This document shows, one piece after another, positions 42,301 to 50,092 of a DNA stretch of 64,000 nucleotides. The notes beneath the pieces were generated by a model that saw nothing but the letters and a program-made list of their open reading frames with translations, was not told the DNA's origin and did no database searches. The translations under genes and the position numbers were made by a program. The stretch lies in assembly GCF_044386045.1 (NCBI RefSeq), contig NZ_JBISCD010000038.1, forward strand, positions 1 through 64,000. The letters run 5' to 3'. Origin of the DNA: Thalassobellus sediminis. GTDB taxonomy: Bacteria > Bacteroidota > Bacteroidia > Flavobacteriales > Flavobacteriaceae. Positions within the stretch are counted from its first letter, which is position 1. Each line of letters opens with the position of its first letter.

Positions 42301-44235
42301 GTACGTGTTGAAAATGTAACAGATCCTGATTGTTATGCAACAGATTCGTTCACCATTAGAGTATCATCAAACCCAATATACAATACTACTTTTGAAGATT
42401 ATTTTCAATGTGACGATGAAAGTAATGATGAAAAACACCTATTTGATTTAAATGAAAAAATTACTGAGATTAGGCAGGGTGCTCCAAATCCAAACAATTT
42501 AGATATTTCATTCCATTTAACACCAAATGAAGCTGAGAACGATACTGGTATTCTCCCTTTACAATACACAAATGATACTAACCCACAAACTCTATATGTA
42601 AGAATTCAAAGTACGGATACACAATGCTTAATCATTGAGGAATTAGGTATTAATATCATACCAGCTCCAAATCTTACTGAAGCTACCCCTTTAATACTTT
42701 GTGACACCTATACGGATCCTTTTGATGGGATAACAATATTTAATCTTGAAGATGCAGATTATCAGAATTTAGATAGATTTCAAATGGGTATGCAAGTACA
42801 TTATTTCAATACTTTCGATGATATAAATCAGAATGACGTCTTAGATAATAGTCTTGCAATTGCTAATCCAACAAACTTTATTTCAGATTCTAAAACAGTT
42901 TTTATTAAAGTAACCAATACCTTAACTGGGTGTTTTAGTGTTATACCTTTAGAATTAATAGTTGATACACCTCCAGTGGTAAATAACATTGGAACAATAC
43001 AAATATGTGATAATAATACCAATACTTTTGATTTATCATCAGTTGCTGCTTTGCTAGTCAATAACCCTAATAATTTAAGCATCTCATATCATAGTACACA
43101 GGATGATGCAGATAACAATTCAACACCTATTGGCAATACATTTAATTATTCATTAAACAATCATACTATTTTTGCTAGAATTTCTAATTCTAATGAAATT
43201 TGTGTTTTAACCACATCTTTTAATTTGCAAATTAACCAGCCTCCTATTGCTAATAATGCTTCTGATTTAATAAGCTGTGACGATGATTATGATGGCTATT
43301 TTGAATTTGATCTATCACAGAACGATAATATTATATTAGGAACACAAAGTCTAACAGCACATAGTATTACTTATTACACTAATATAGGTGATGCTGAAAT
43401 AGGAACAAATGCTGTTAACAATTTACATACCGCGACTAATGGCGATATCATTTATGCAAGAATAGAAAATATAATGACTACGTGTTATGAAACAACTCAA
43501 TTTACAGTATATATAAATCCATTACCTGTAGTTTCTGTAGAAGATGTCATCCCATTATGTGTAAACGATTTGCCCTTAATGATAGATGCCGAAACACAAA
43601 ACTCTTCTGATACATATTTATGGTCTACTGGAGAAACCACACCTCAAATTGAATTGGGGCTTGGAGATATTGGAAATTATTGGGTAACTGTAAGAAGAGC
43701 TTATACCAACGCTCCTAGTTGTGAGTATACAAAATCGTTTTCAGTAATCGAATCTGCTGTTGCAGACATAAACTTTACAACAACAGTTGATTTTGCAGAC
43801 CCAAATAAAATAACTATTGATGCAAGCGGAATTGGCGATTATGTTTATATTTTAGATAATGGTGAACCTCAAGTTTCTAATGTTTTTGAAAATGTAACAC
43901 TTGGTCCACATACCGTTACGGTAAGAGATTTAAATGGTTGTGAAGATATTTCGCAAGAAGTTACTGTTTTCGACATCCCAAAATTTGTAACACCTAATAA
44001 CGATGGATATTTTGACACTTGGCATGTTGTAGACCATTATCAATTACCTGGAACTATTGTGTATATTTATGATAGATATGGTAAGCTTATAAAAACCTTA
44101 CCACATTCATCCATAGGTTGGAATGGAACATATAATGGGTATAATATGCCTGCAGATGACTATTGGTTTGTGGCAAACATAATCCAACAGGGACAAGCTT
44201 TTACAATAAAAGGACACTTCGCTTTAAAAAGATAA
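39331..44235 (+). CDS. Giant T9SS type B surface protein with choice-of-anchor L domain and Cys-Asp repeats
   Basis: 1634 residues from TTG 39331, the only start that includes the signal peptide (MKKNLHILIFTILLSCGYTNMFSQ). The next 240 residues are a choice-of-anchor L domain (FESGIMLTTGNALSAGG, FDFVSTSNQLQFNYLLASEEYEG). Then eleven repeats of about 85-100 residues each open with a CD-Asp-rich turn (for example ACDSDDQPDGRSIIDL, ICDNDQDGFSVINL, SCDDDYDGYFEFDL) and end in IYVRIE-type strands. The C-terminal 80 residues (FVTPNNDGYFDTW...YDRYGKLIKTL...GWNGTYNG...DDYWF) are a type B sorting domain. A surface adhesin role is likely. Confidence 0.92.
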   Translation: MKKNLHILIFTILLSCGYTNMFSQQITVDNTTSLQQLIQGNLEKGCVSITNITSSINGSTYGFPSYAQFNRENSNFPFESGIMLTTGNALSAGGSTITTTLSDGPTNWGSDTDLETALGVSNTLNATSIEFDFVSTSNQLQFNYLLASEEYEGVNSCQFSDGFALLIKPTGSATPYQNIAVIPNTTTSVNTGNIHPQIGPNCPAINEQYFDGYNLGDTNYEGRTTVLTASTTIAPYVQYHIKLVIADQSDQTFDSAVFIEADSFKILDLGDDISTCSGTALLNADVQNPSADYRWFLNNSEINNETNPTLNAIQSGTYRVEVTVPLNNSACVEEDEIIVILNTEENINSISNYEICDDITNGVGVESFDLSIKDSEIINNIPFTNYTFSYHLSDADARNNGINNITTTQNTTTPQPIYVRIEDTDTGCLGFTSFNLIVNPIPNITTPTTLNACDSDDQPDGRSIIDLTEKDDEITGGQSNLIVTYHYNPADANDGINQISTYINSTTPSDMVYVRVYDTQTGCHNTTTLDINMDISPMVNTDTQYIDACDRDLDGFDSFNLTEVLADIVGNLSGVTPSFYETYLDAESGSNPIADATNYNNIQQNLQEVYVRIEDDNTGCYRIVPIEIHTNLLLTGTSVEDYALCDAEGSGGIIGFNLNTVQSFIANSLPNITVTFYDSENDRDNSNNPIPKNVLFEVSVTSPKTLYLRIDNGICEEVAEIRLIVNPILLFKPTLPISYCDNDNDVTDGSVSVDLSYFDDIVTSGNTDFTVRYFPTQFDAETSFNDLPPFHTITGIETIHVRIENVNTGCATVSNFDIEIIQAPETTNPNPIIICDNDQDGFSVINLNDVIVEVVTDPTQFNINFYTSLDEANAGNNAIPLSETAAYNSNTQIIYIRVENASCYKITPLEVIINNIPVFPIIDPIQICEDDNDQREAFILAEKDTEILNAQTGKEVYYFENESDALTGNIANAIQKNNDYFNISPTQTIYVRVENVTDPDCYATDSFTIRVSSNPIYNTTFEDYFQCDDESNDEKHLFDLNEKITEIRQGAPNPNNLDISFHLTPNEAENDTGILPLQYTNDTNPQTLYVRIQSTDTQCLIIEELGINIIPAPNLTEATPLILCDTYTDPFDGITIFNLEDADYQNLDRFQMGMQVHYFNTFDDINQNDVLDNSLAIANPTNFISDSKTVFIKVTNTLTGCFSVIPLELIVDTPPVVNNIGTIQICDNNTNTFDLSSVAALLVNNPNNLSISYHSTQDDADNNSTPIGNTFNYSLNNHTIFARISNSNEICVLTTSFNLQINQPPIANNASDLISCDDDYDGYFEFDLSQNDNIILGTQSLTAHSITYYTNIGDAEIGTNAVNNLHTATNGDIIYARIENIMTTCYETTQFTVYINPLPVVSVEDVIPLCVNDLPLMIDAETQNSSDTYLWSTGETTPQIELGLGDIGNYWVTVRRAYTNAPSCEYTKSFSVIESAVADINFTTTVDFADPNKITIDASGIGDYVYILDNGEPQVSNVFENVTLGPHTVTVRDLNGCEDISQEVTVFDIPKFVTPNNDGYFDTWHVVDHYQLPGTIVYIYDRYGKLIKTLPHSSIGWNGTYNGYNMPADDYWFVANIIQQGQAFTIKGHFALKR

Positions 44236-44250
44236 CCCATATATTTTGTG

Positions 44251-44258
44251 TAATTTTG
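44251..44258 (+). promoter_or_regulatory. uvrB promoter -7 element
   Basis: TAATTTTG, a TAnnTTTG match, four bases before the uvrB ATG at 44263; the mRNA may be nearly leaderless. Confidence 0.45.
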
Positions 44259-44262
44259 CAAC

Positions 44263-46266
44263 ATGCAATTCAAAATTGAATCCGAGTTTAGTCCTACTGG
44301 CGATCAACCACAAGCTATTAAAAAGCTTGTTGCTGGTATTAATTCAAATGAAACCTACCAAACCCTATTAGGTGTTACAGGTTCTGGAAAAACATTTACT
44401 GTTGCCAATGTTATAGAAGAAGTACAAAAACCAACTTTGGTTTTAGCACACAACAAAACTCTAGCTGCTCAGTTATATTCAGAATTCAAACAGTTTTTCC
44501 CTAATAACGCGGTTGAATATTTCGTTTCTTATTACGATTATTATCAACCAGAAGCTTACATCCCTGTTTCTGGTGTCTATATAGAAAAAGATTTATCTAT
44601 AAATGAAGAAATAGAAAAAATGCGTTTAAGTGCCACTTCTGCACTTCTTTCTGGTCGTAGAGATGTGTTAGTTATTGCTTCTGTTTCTTGTATTTATGGT
44701 ATTGGTAATCCTATAGAATTTCAAAAAAATGTTGTTTCCCTAAAACGCGATCAAGAAATTTCGAGAACTAAATTATTACATCAACTTGTACAAAGTTTAT
44801 ATTCTAGAACCGAAGCTGATTTTAAACATGGAAACTTCAGAATAAAAGGAGATACTGTAGATATTTTTCCTAGTTATGCTGATGACGCTTTTCGTATTCA
44901 TTTTTTTGGAGATGAAATAGAAGAAATAGAATCCTTTAATATTCAAACCAACCAAGTCATTGAAAAATACGATCAAATAACAATCTATCCTGCAAATATG
45001 TTTGTAACTTCACCTGATGTATTACAAGGAGCTATCAAAGAAATTCAAGATGATTTAGTAAAACAACATGATTATTTTAAAGAAATAGGAAAACATTTAG
45101 AAGCAAAACGACTTAAAGAGAGAACCGAATTCGATTTAGAAATGATTCGTGAATTAGGCTATTGTTCGGGTATTGAAAACTATTCACGCTATTTAGATAG
45201 AAGACAACCTGGAACACGTCCGTTTTGTTTATTAGATTACTTTCCTGATGATTATTTAATGGTAGTTGATGAAAGTCACGTTACAGTTTCACAAGTACAT
45301 GCTATGTATGGTGGCGATAGAAGTAGAAAAGAAAACCTAGTTGAATACGGTTTTAGACTTCCTGCAGCCATGGATAACAGGCCGTTAAAGTTTGAAGAAT
45401 TTGAAGCCATTCAAAACCAAGTTATTTATGTAAGCGCAACACCAGCAGATTACGAATTACAAAAAACTGATGGTGTTTACGTAGAACAAGTTATTCGTCC
45501 TACTGGTCTTTTAGACCCTATTATTGAAGTACGCCCAAGTTTAAATCAAATTGATGATTTAATTGAAGAAATTCAGCAACGTGTTGAAAAAGATGAAAGA
45601 ACACTTGTAACTACACTTACCAAACGTATGGCTGAAGAATTGACAAAATATTTAGACAGAATTCAAATTCGTTGTCGATATATTCACAGTGATGTTGACA
45701 CTTTAGAACGTGTTGAAATCATGCAAGATTTACGTAAAGGCTTGTTTGACGTTCTAGTAGGCGTTAATTTATTACGTGAAGGATTAGATTTACCAGAAGT
45801 ATCATTAGTTGCTATTTTAGATGCTGATAAAGAAGGTTTTTTACGTTCAGCACGTTCATTAACACAAACTGTTGGTAGAGCTGCTAGAAACCTAAACGGA
45901 AAGGCCATCATGTATGCAGATAAAATAACTAAAAGCATGCAAAAAACAATTGACGAAACTGAATACAGAAGAGAAAAACAGATTGCCTATAATACCAAAC
46001 ACAACTTAAAGCCCAAAGCATTAAATAAAAGTTTAGATAATGCTTTAACAAAAAACTCAGTTAGTACATACAGTTATGAATTAGAAGCTTTAAAAGCTGC
46101 TGAACCTGAAAGTGAATACTTAAGCAAACCTGAGTTAGAAAGGAAAATTAAAGAAAAACGTAAACTCATGGAAGAAGCCGCAAAAGCATTAGATTTTATT
46201 ATTGCCGCAAAATTGAGAGACGAAATTAAAAGTTACCAGCAAAAAATAGAAAAGCTAAAAGTATAA
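44263..46266 (+). CDS. uvrB: Excinuclease ABC subunit B
   Basis: DNA-damage recognition helicase-like subunit of nucleotide excision repair. 667 residues. Helicase motifs: GVTGSGKTFT (Walker A, about 39-48), the beta-hairpin region YYDYYQPEAYIP, VDESHV (motif II), SATPADYE, and GVNLLREGLDLPEVSLVAILDADKEGFLRS (motifs V-VI region). The C-terminal UVR motif LERKIKEKRKLMEEAAKALDFIIAAKLRDEI contacts UvrC. The last codons form the 5' arm of its terminator. Confidence 0.97.
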   Translation: MQFKIESEFSPTGDQPQAIKKLVAGINSNETYQTLLGVTGSGKTFTVANVIEEVQKPTLVLAHNKTLAAQLYSEFKQFFPNNAVEYFVSYYDYYQPEAYIPVSGVYIEKDLSINEEIEKMRLSATSALLSGRRDVLVIASVSCIYGIGNPIEFQKNVVSLKRDQEISRTKLLHQLVQSLYSRTEADFKHGNFRIKGDTVDIFPSYADDAFRIHFFGDEIEEIESFNIQTNQVIEKYDQITIYPANMFVTSPDVLQGAIKEIQDDLVKQHDYFKEIGKHLEAKRLKERTEFDLEMIRELGYCSGIENYSRYLDRRQPGTRPFCLLDYFPDDYLMVVDESHVTVSQVHAMYGGDRSRKENLVEYGFRLPAAMDNRPLKFEEFEAIQNQVIYVSATPADYELQKTDGVYVEQVIRPTGLLDPIIEVRPSLNQIDDLIEEIQQRVEKDERTLVTTLTKRMAEELTKYLDRIQIRCRYIHSDVDTLERVEIMQDLRKGLFDVLVGVNLLREGLDLPEVSLVAILDADKEGFLRSARSLTQTVGRAARNLNGKAIMYADKITKSMQKTIDETEYRREKQIAYNTKHNLKPKALNKSLDNALTKNSVSTYSYELEALKAAEPESEYLSKPELERKIKEKRKLMEEAAKALDFIIAAKLRDEIKSYQQKIEKLKV

Positions 46267-46283
46267 ACTTTTAGCTTTTAATT
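46250..46283 (+). terminator. uvrB terminator with the stop codon in the loop
   Basis: AAAAGCTAAAAG (46250-46261) pairs perfectly with CTTTTAGCTTTT (46268-46279). The 6-base loop TATAAA holds the uvrB stop codon, so the 5' arm codes for the last residues. Confidence 0.7.
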
Positions 46284-46332
46284 TTACCCCAAAAGGGCAA
46301 ACAATATTTAAAATTGATAATAGCGGTGTTTT

Positions 46333-46746
46333 TTAATTATATTGAGTTTTAAATATATCTATCAATACATCTGGTGGTACAATTTTATTTGGAAAACTTT
46401 CCATTAAGTATAAAACTTTAGTAATAGATTCGTGACTTAGCCCCATACGCAAACCAAAGTTATATAACTTTATAACACCTTTAGAATTATTTTCTTCTCC
46501 AAATTCTTGCTCTATATTCATTAAAAGTACTAATCTATGAAACTGAACAATACGTTCGCTATGAGATTTTAAATGTGTATAAGTAACAGGATTTTCTATT
46601 AAATATTCAAAATCTTCTCGCGTAATTTCTAATTGCTTAGCAACACCTAACAAAAAATTATATTCTATGTTCTTTATATCTTTATCGTACTTCGCAAAGG
46701 CTATCATTTCAGACAAAAGACTTAATTTTTCTACTCTATTAATCAT
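46333..46746 (-). CDS. TerB-like helical protein
   Basis: 137 residues, mostly helical, resembling the TerB/DjlA-N fold (MINRVEKLSLLSEMIAFAKYDKDIKNIEYNFLLGVAKQLEIT), with a charged segment matching the acidic entry of TerB proteins. Homologues in flavobacteria are sometimes annotated from their neighbour as excinuclease B, for which there is no sequence support. The role is unknown. It is convergent with uvrB. Confidence 0.75.
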   Translation of the reverse strand: MINRVEKLSLLSEMIAFAKYDKDIKNIEYNFLLGVAKQLEITREDFEYLIENPVTYTHLKSHSERIVQFHRLVLLMNIEQEFGEENNSKGVIKLYNFGLRMGLSHESITKVLYLMESFPNKIVPPDVLIDIFKTQYN

Positions 46747-47022
46747 TTCGTGAGGGATTATTTATTTACAATATAAAGTTACACACAAGAGTCTTTTAAT
46801 AATCGTAGATATAATACAACTTATCGAAAAAAGGATAGTATTTTATCGTTATTTTTATTTACTTTATCAATATCACTATTTTTTTCAACTAACAAAACTG
46901 CATTTCATCATTATAAACCCCAAAAAAAGCAAACCTCTAAAACAATTTAAACAACTGCAAACCAGCGATTTAAAAAATAAAAACGAATTTATTACCTAAT
47001 AATTTAAAACTAATAATTAAGG

Positions 47023-47030
47023 TATATTTG
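47023..47030 (+). promoter_or_regulatory. DUF1456 gene -7 element
   Basis: TATATTTG, 86 bases before the ATG at 47117, implying an mRNA leader of about 80 bases. Confidence 0.5.
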
Positions 47031-47035
47031 CAAAA

Positions 47036-47095
47036 GTTTCTAAAACGCTAGAAACACATAGGTATAATAATAATATCGATGAAATGTAGTCGATA
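47036..47095 (+). promoter_or_regulatory. Two hairpins in the DUF1456 leader
   Basis: GTTTCTA (47036-47042) with TAGAAAC (47049-47055), loop 6; then TATCGA (47074-47079) with TCGATA (47090-47095), loop 10, followed by six A. Both are perfect and lie in the expected 5' UTR. Confidence 0.4.
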
Positions 47096-47116
47096 AAAAA
47101 GCTAAAACATACAGAT

Positions 47117-47377
47117 ATGACAAACAACGATATTTTAAAAAAATTACGGGTAGCTCTAAAACTTAGGGATGATGATATTGTAAAAATTTTGACGCTTGTA
47201 GATTTTAGAATTTCTAAAAGTGAGTTAGGTGCTTTTTTTAGGAAAGAAGATCATCCTAAATATATGGAATGTGGAGATCAGATTTTAAGAAATTTTTTAA
47301 ATGGCTTAGTCATTCATTTAAGAGGACCAATGCCAAAAAAGGGAGAAAAGAAAGCACAAAAAAAGAGCAACGATTAA
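47117..47377 (+). CDS. DUF1456 (YehS-like) family protein
   Basis: 86 residues. One DUF1456 unit (NNDILKKLRVALKLRDDDIVKILTLVDFRISKSELGAFFRKEDHPKYMECGDQILRNFLNGLVIHLRGP), a helical domain that occurs twice in the E. coli homologue YehS (about 155 residues), so this is a half-length single-unit form. The tail is Lys-rich (PKKGEKKAQKKSND). No known function. Its stop codon lies in the loop of the following terminator. Confidence 0.86.
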   Translation: MTNNDILKKLRVALKLRDDDIVKILTLVDFRISKSELGAFFRKEDHPKYMECGDQILRNFLNGLVIHLRGPMPKKGEKKAQKKSND

Positions 47378-47391
47378 CATTGCTCTTTTTT
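47360..47391. terminator. Bidirectional terminator with a stop codon in its loop
   Basis: AAAAAGAGCAA (47360-47370) and TTGCTCTTTTT (47380-47390) pair perfectly; the loop contains the DUF1456 stop TAA (47375-47377). The A-run and T-run let it serve both the DUF1456 gene and convergent sucC. Confidence 0.85.
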
Positions 47392-47408
47392 ATAAATTAA
47401 ATAGCTTT

Positions 47409-48599
47409 TTACGCTAATACTTGCTGTACTTTATCAGCAGCTTCTTGAAACTCTGTAGCACTCATAACATCTAAACCTGAGTTATCAATTAACTCTTTTG
47501 CAATATCAGCATTAGTTCCTTGTAAACGTACAATAATTGGCACATTTATAGTTCCCATATTTTTATATGCATCAATAACACCTTGAGCTACACGATCGCA
47601 ACGTACAATACCTCCAAATATATTTATTAAAATAGCCTTAACTGCTGGGTCTTTTAATATAATTTGAAATGCTGCTTCAACACGAGCTGCATCAGCAGTA
47701 CCACCAACATCTAAAAAGTTAGCTGGTTCACCACCTGCTTGTTTAATTAAATCCATAGTTGCCATTGCTAAACCAGCACCATTAACCATACACCCAACAT
47801 TACCATCTAAGTCTACATAATTTAAACCTAATTCTCCGGCTTCAACTTCAATAGCACTTTCTTCACGTATATCACGTAAATCTACATAATCTTTATGTCT
47901 GTAAAGTGCATTGTCATCAATAGTCACTTTAGCATCAACAGCCATTATTTTATTATCACTTGTTTTTAAAACAGGATTAATTTCAAATAAAGATGAATCA
48001 GATTTTACATAAGCTGTATAAAGATTAGTAACAAACTTTGTCATTTCTTTAAAAGCTAATCCTGATAATCCTAAATTAAAAGCTACACGTCTTGCTTGAA
48101 ATGGCATTAAACCAACAGCAGGATCTACTTCTTCAGTAAATATTAAATGAGGTGTTTCTTCAGCAACTGTTTCAATATCCATTCCACCTTCTGTAGAATA
48201 CATAATCATATTACGTCCTGTTCCTCTATTTAATAAAACAGAAACATAAAATTCACTTGTTTCACTTTCTCCTGGATAATAAACATCCTCGGCTACTAAA
48301 ACTTGATGTACACGCTTACCTTCTGCTGAAGTTTGAGGCGTTACTAAGTCCATTCCAATTATCTGTCCTGCAATCTCTTCTACTTCTTGTAAGTTTTTAG
48401 CAAGCTTTACACCGCCACCTTTACCACGTCCACCTGCATGTACTTGCGCTTTAATAACGTGCCAGCTTGTACCTGTTTCAGATGTTAGTTGTTTTGCAGC
48501 TGCTACAGCCTCTTGAGCATTTTGAGCAACAATACCACGCTGGATACGTACACCAAAACTGCTTAATATTTGTTTTCCTTGATATTCGTGTAAATTCAT
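47409..48599 (-). CDS. sucC: Succinyl-CoA synthetase beta subunit
   Basis: TCA-cycle enzyme converting succinyl-CoA to succinate with nucleotide triphosphate formation. 396 residues from ATG 48599, the start that gives MNLHEYQGKQILSSFGV. ATP-grasp motifs: KAQVHAGGRGKGGGVKLAK, NIFGGIVRCDRVAQGV (phosphate-binding helix) and DLDGNVGCMVNGAGLAMATMD. Not adjacent to sucD here, unlike most proteobacteria. It has its own TACATTTG element upstream. Confidence 0.97.
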   Translation of the reverse strand: MNLHEYQGKQILSSFGVRIQRGIVAQNAQEAVAAAKQLTSETGTSWHVIKAQVHAGGRGKGGGVKLAKNLQEVEEIAGQIIGMDLVTPQTSAEGKRVHQVLVAEDVYYPGESETSEFYVSVLLNRGTGRNMIMYSTEGGMDIETVAEETPHLIFTEEVDPAVGLMPFQARRVAFNLGLSGLAFKEMTKFVTNLYTAYVKSDSSLFEINPVLKTSDNKIMAVDAKVTIDDNALYRHKDYVDLRDIREESAIEVEAGELGLNYVDLDGNVGCMVNGAGLAMATMDLIKQAGGEPANFLDVGGTADAARVEAAFQIILKDPAVKAILINIFGGIVRCDRVAQGVIDAYKNMGTINVPIIVRLQGTNADIAKELIDNSGLDVMSATEFQEAADKVQQVLA

Positions 48600-48623
48600 A
48601 ATTTGCTTAATATTTAAGTAGAG

Positions 48624-48631
48624 CAAATGTA
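48624..48631 (-). promoter_or_regulatory. sucC promoter -7 element
   Basis: Minus strand TACATTTG, a TAnnTTTG match, 24 bases before the sucC ATG. Confidence 0.5.
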
Positions 48632-48773
48632 AATAATAGCTCTTAATTAATCTAATTTATTTTTATTAAGAATATTAACAACTATGTAAAACCAACTCAA
48701 TTGTTAAATAATTAACACAATGTTTAATTTGTATAATTTTTTATTTATTTATTTTTTATATGAAGTAAAGAAA

Positions 48774-48781
48774 TATCTTTG
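48774..48781 (+). promoter_or_regulatory. lysA promoter -7 element
   Basis: TATCTTTG, 17 bases before the ATG at 48799. A -33 TTG at the expected distance is not present. Confidence 0.45.
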
Positions 48782-48798
48782 TCGAAAATTTGGAAACT

Positions 48799-50034
48799 AT
48801 GTTAGAAAGTCAATTGCTTAAAATTGCCGAAGATTTTGGAAGTCCTGTTTATGTATACGATGCTAATAAAATAGAAGCACAGTATAATAGATTGACTAGT
48901 GCTTTTAAAAATGTAAAAAAACTTAAACTTAATTATGCTGTTAAGGCATTATCAAATATATCTATATTAAAGCTTTTTAAATCTTTAGGTTCTGGAATAG
49001 ATACCGTTTCTATTCAAGAAGTACAACTTGGATTAGCTGCTGGTTTTTTACCAGAACAAATAATTTTTACTCCAAATGGTGTTTCTTTATCTGAAATTGA
49101 AGAAGCTGCAAAATTAGGTGTGAAAATTAATATTGACAATTTAGCTATACTAGAGCAATTTGGTGCAAAACACCCTACAGTTCCTGTATGCATTCGTATT
49201 AACCCACATGTTATGGCAGGTGGAAATGCAAATATTTCTGTTGGACATATTGATTCTAAATTCGGGATTTCAATCCATCAAATACCGCATATCCTTCGTA
49301 TTGTTGAAAACACTAAAATGACAATTAACGGTATCCATATGCATACTGGTAGTGATATTTTAGATATTGAAGTGTTTTTATATGCTAGTGAAATTTTATT
49401 TGAAACAGCTAAACAATTTAAAAACTTAGACTTTATCGATTTTGGTTCTGGTTTTAAAGTACCTTATAAACCTGGTGATATTGAAACTAATATTGAAGAA
49501 TTAGGAAAAAAACTATCAAAAAGATTTAACGATTTCTGTAAAGATTATGGTAAAGAGCTTACACTTGCTTTTGAACCTGGAAAATTTTTAGTTAGTGAAT
49601 CTGGTAATTTTTTAACAAAAGTAAATGCTGTAAAACAAACAACATCAACAGTATTTGCTCAAGTAGATTCTGGTTTCAATCATTTAATCCGCCCTATGTT
49701 TTATGGCTCTCACCATGAAATTTCAAATATTTCTAACACAAAAGGACGCGAACGTTTTTATACTGTTGTTGGATATATTTGTGAAACGGATACTTTTGGT
49801 AACAACCGTCGTATCAATGAAATTAATGAAGGTGATGTTTTATGTTTTAAAAATGCTGGCGCTTATTGTTTTTCAATGGCTAGCAATTACAACTCACGTT
49901 TTCGTCCAGCCGAAGTATTATGGTATAATGAAAAAGCACATTTAATTAGAAAAAGAGAAACTTTTGAAGACATTATAAATAATCAAGTAGAAGTAGATTT
50001 TTCAACTAAAAAAGAAAAAGTATTAGTTAAATAA
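48799..50034 (+). CDS. lysA: Diaminopimelate decarboxylase
   Basis: Last step of lysine synthesis, PLP-dependent, alanine-racemase-like barrel. 411 residues from ATG 48799. The PLP lysine is in LNYAVKALSN (about 43-52), with HMHTGSDI, the glycine-rich IDFGSGFKVP and AFEPGKFLV (phosphate and PLP contacts), and the C-terminal YVCETDTFG-like YICETDTFG plus NAGAYCFSMASNYN, which contribute the opposite-subunit site. It has its own promoter and terminator. Confidence 0.96.
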   Translation: MLESQLLKIAEDFGSPVYVYDANKIEAQYNRLTSAFKNVKKLKLNYAVKALSNISILKLFKSLGSGIDTVSIQEVQLGLAAGFLPEQIIFTPNGVSLSEIEEAAKLGVKINIDNLAILEQFGAKHPTVPVCIRINPHVMAGGNANISVGHIDSKFGISIHQIPHILRIVENTKMTINGIHMHTGSDILDIEVFLYASEILFETAKQFKNLDFIDFGSGFKVPYKPGDIETNIEELGKKLSKRFNDFCKDYGKELTLAFEPGKFLVSESGNFLTKVNAVKQTTSTVFAQVDSGFNHLIRPMFYGSHHEISNISNTKGRERFYTVVGYICETDTFGNNRRINEINEGDVLCFKNAGAYCFSMASNYNSRFRPAEVLWYNEKAHLIRKRETFEDIINNQVEVDFSTKKEKVLVK

Positions 50035-50046
50035 ATAATTTCAGTA

Positions 50047-50080
50047 AAAAGTCTCAACTTATAGTTGAGACTTTTTTTTT
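50047..50080 (+). terminator. Terminator of lysA
   Basis: AAAAGTCTCAAC and GTTGAGACTTTT form a 12-bp stem with loop TTATA, followed by a long T-run. Confidence 0.92.
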
Positions 50081-50092
50081 AACTTAGCTGAT

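Larger units (their letters stand above)
46747..47116. other. Intergenic region before the DUF1456 gene
   Basis: 370 bases with no gene. It holds the -7 element TATATTTG at 47023-47030 and the structured leader described separately. Several TTATCGA/TATCGA words occur. A CATTTCATC at 46911-46919 matches the motif at 39233, but only once. Confidence 0.6.

Noticed and set aside
40380..43530. Regularly spaced similar DNA segments that might suggest a repeat array or CRISPR
   Set aside because: They lie in one long reading frame and the similarity is at protein level (CD...DG units); DNA identity between units is low and no constant repeat length exists.
47075..47095. GATGAAATG at 47079 as an inverted partner of CATTTCATC at 46911
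   Set aside because: The spacing (about 160 bases) and the presence of the same 9-mer in coding sequence make chance the better explanation.
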